Both the position numbers and the translations under genes were made by a program. From MWBF01 sp964614645 (GTDB lineage Bacteria > Chloroflexota > Anaerolineae > CG2-30-64-16), in NCBI GenBank assembly GCA_964614645.1, contig CAZTMA010000139.1, positions 1 to 13,436 of the forward strand: a stretch of DNA of 13,436 nucleotides, written 5' to 3'. Under the pieces are notes generated by a model. It was not told where the DNA came from. It made no database searches and saw only the letters and a program-made list of their open reading frames with translations. This document shows, in pieces, positions 12,700 through 13,436 of the stretch. Positions within the stretch are counted from its first letter, which is position 1; every line of letters starts with the position of its first letter.

Positions 12700-13433
12700 G
12701 CGATCTCAGGCTCCCGGACGACGCCGGCGCGGCCGGCCCGGACCCGGCGAGCGCGCCGGTCACCGTGCTGGTGGCCGACGACCAGAGGCTCGTGCGCGAG
12801 GGCATTGCGTCGCTGCTCGATATCCAGGAAGGCATCCGCGTGGTGGGAGAGGCCGTCAACGGGGAGGAAGCCGTCGAGAAGGCGCTGGCGCTGCGCCCCG
12901 ACGTCATCCTGATGGACGTGCGCATGCCCGTGCTGGACGGCATCGCAGCGACCGCGCAGGTGCACCGACAGCTGCCCGGCTGCCAGGTCATCATGCTGAC
13001 GACATTCGACGACGAGGAATACATCGTCAAGTCGCTGTGCGCAGGTGCGGTCGGCTACCTGCTCAAGGACATGCCCGCCTCCCAGCTGGCGGCCGCCGTA
13101 CGGCTGGCTCACAGCGGCATCTACCAGCTGGAGCCCTCGGTGGCGGGGAAGCTCGTGGAAATGCTGGCGGACGCGGCCGGCGAACGGGCCGGCGAGCGGG
13201 CCGGCGAGCGGGGGCACGCGGCCGCGCCCCTGCCGGTCGACGTCGACCTCACCGAGCGCGAGCTGGAGGTGCTGCGCCTCATCGGCACCGGCGCCACCAA
13301 CCGGGAGATCGCCGACCAGCTCGTCGTCAGCGAGGGCACGGTCAAGAACCACGTCTCCAGCATCCTCAGCCGCCTGAGCCTCCGCGACCGCACCCAGGCC
13401 GCACTGTACGCGCACCAGCATGGGTTGACGTGA
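12696..13433 (+). CDS. NarL/LuxR-family response regulator
   Basis: The product is 245 residues and its ATG overlaps the kinase stop (ATGA), giving coupled translation. The receiver domain (~22-140) has the acidic pair 'VADDQ', phospho-acceptor Asp74 in 'VILMDVRMPVLDG', Thr102/103 in 'MLTTFDD' and Lys124 in 'YLLKDM'. The LuxR-type HTH (~180-243) reads 'LTERELEVLRLIGTGATNREIADQL', then 'VSEGTVKNHVSSIL'. A short ~20-residue N-terminal extension precedes the receiver. The linker contains three copies of a 12-base unit, giving 'GERAGERAGER'. It should be phosphorylated by the kinase encoded just upstream and bind paired dyads as a dimer. The clustered dyads at 11182-11278 are likely targets (inference). 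Confidence 0.93.
   Translation: MSDLRLPDDAGAAGPDPASAPVTVLVADDQRLVREGIASLLDIQEGIRVVGEAVNGEEAVEKALALRPDVILMDVRMPVLDGIAATAQVHRQLPGCQVIMLTTFDDEEYIVKSLCAGAVGYLLKDMPASQLAAAVRLAHSGIYQLEPSVAGKLVEMLADAAGERAGERAGERGHAAAPLPVDVDLTERELEVLRLIGTGATNREIADQLVVSEGTVKNHVSSILSRLSLRDRTQAALYAHQHGLT
13175..13210. repeat. Three copies of a 12-bp in-frame tandem repeat in the response-regulator linker
   Basis: GGCCGGCGA(A/G)CG occurs at 13175-13186, 13187-13198 and 13199-13210. It encodes 'AGER' units between the receiver and HTH domains. The period is a multiple of three, so copy-number changes would lengthen or shorten the linker without breaking the frame. Confidence 0.75.
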
Positions 13434-13436
13434 GGG

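Noticed and set aside
1..13436. tRNA, rRNA or known riboswitch
   Set aside because: I saw no cloverleaf, rRNA segment or recognisable riboswitch core in the intergenic regions, which are all short.

Overview
The window is GC-rich and tightly packed. It most resembles a member of the Chloroflexota (Caldilineae/Anaerolineae-like). This is inferred from gene content: a BTAD-type regulator, SH3b-PD40 secreted proteins, small proteins of a kind I associate with this phylum, an RND pump with a lipoprotein adaptor and no outer-membrane factor in view, and dispersed GTAGTAGGCGC..GCGCC palindromes. I have no marker gene that fixes the taxonomy.

Region 1 (3-2448, + strand) is the 3' end of a respiratory nitrate reductase operon: the C-terminus of NarI, a NarK-type nitrate/nitrite transporter, an FmdE-family protein with a C-terminal zinc ribbon, and a small protein of about 71-76 residues. 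Spacing is very tight, with ATGA overlaps at 281-284 and 2218-2221. The operon is followed by a palindromic segment bracketed by an 18-bp near-identical direct repeat (2431-2615).

Region 2 (2699-4504, + strand) is one open frame joining a winged-helix/BTAD regulator to a HAD-family hydrolase. The hydrolase has its own strong ribosome binding site and a non-coding-looking leader, so it may really be a separate gene. A GTAGTAGGCGC palindrome overlaps its stop codon. A small acidic protein gene (4798-4577, - strand) lies convergent to it, and a second palindrome abuts the stop of the RND gene.

Region 3 (11166-4979, - strand) is a three-gene operon: an exported SH3b/PD40 beta-propeller protein, an HlyD/AcrA-like lipoprotein adaptor and an AcrB-like RND permease.

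Region 4 (11428-13433, + strand) is a divergently transcribed two-component system, a membrane NarL/DegS-type histidine kinase and a LuxR-HTH response regulator overlapping by ATGA. The shared intergenic region contains a TATAAT box facing the pump operon, a TTGCCC-18-TATACT promoter facing the kinase, and four similar GGGGA/TCCCC dyads. The simplest reading is that this two-component system controls the pump operon and perhaps itself. The most interesting observations are the clustered operators, the BTAD-HAD composite frame, the direct-repeat-bracketed palindrome after the nar operon, and the stop-codon-associated palindromes.
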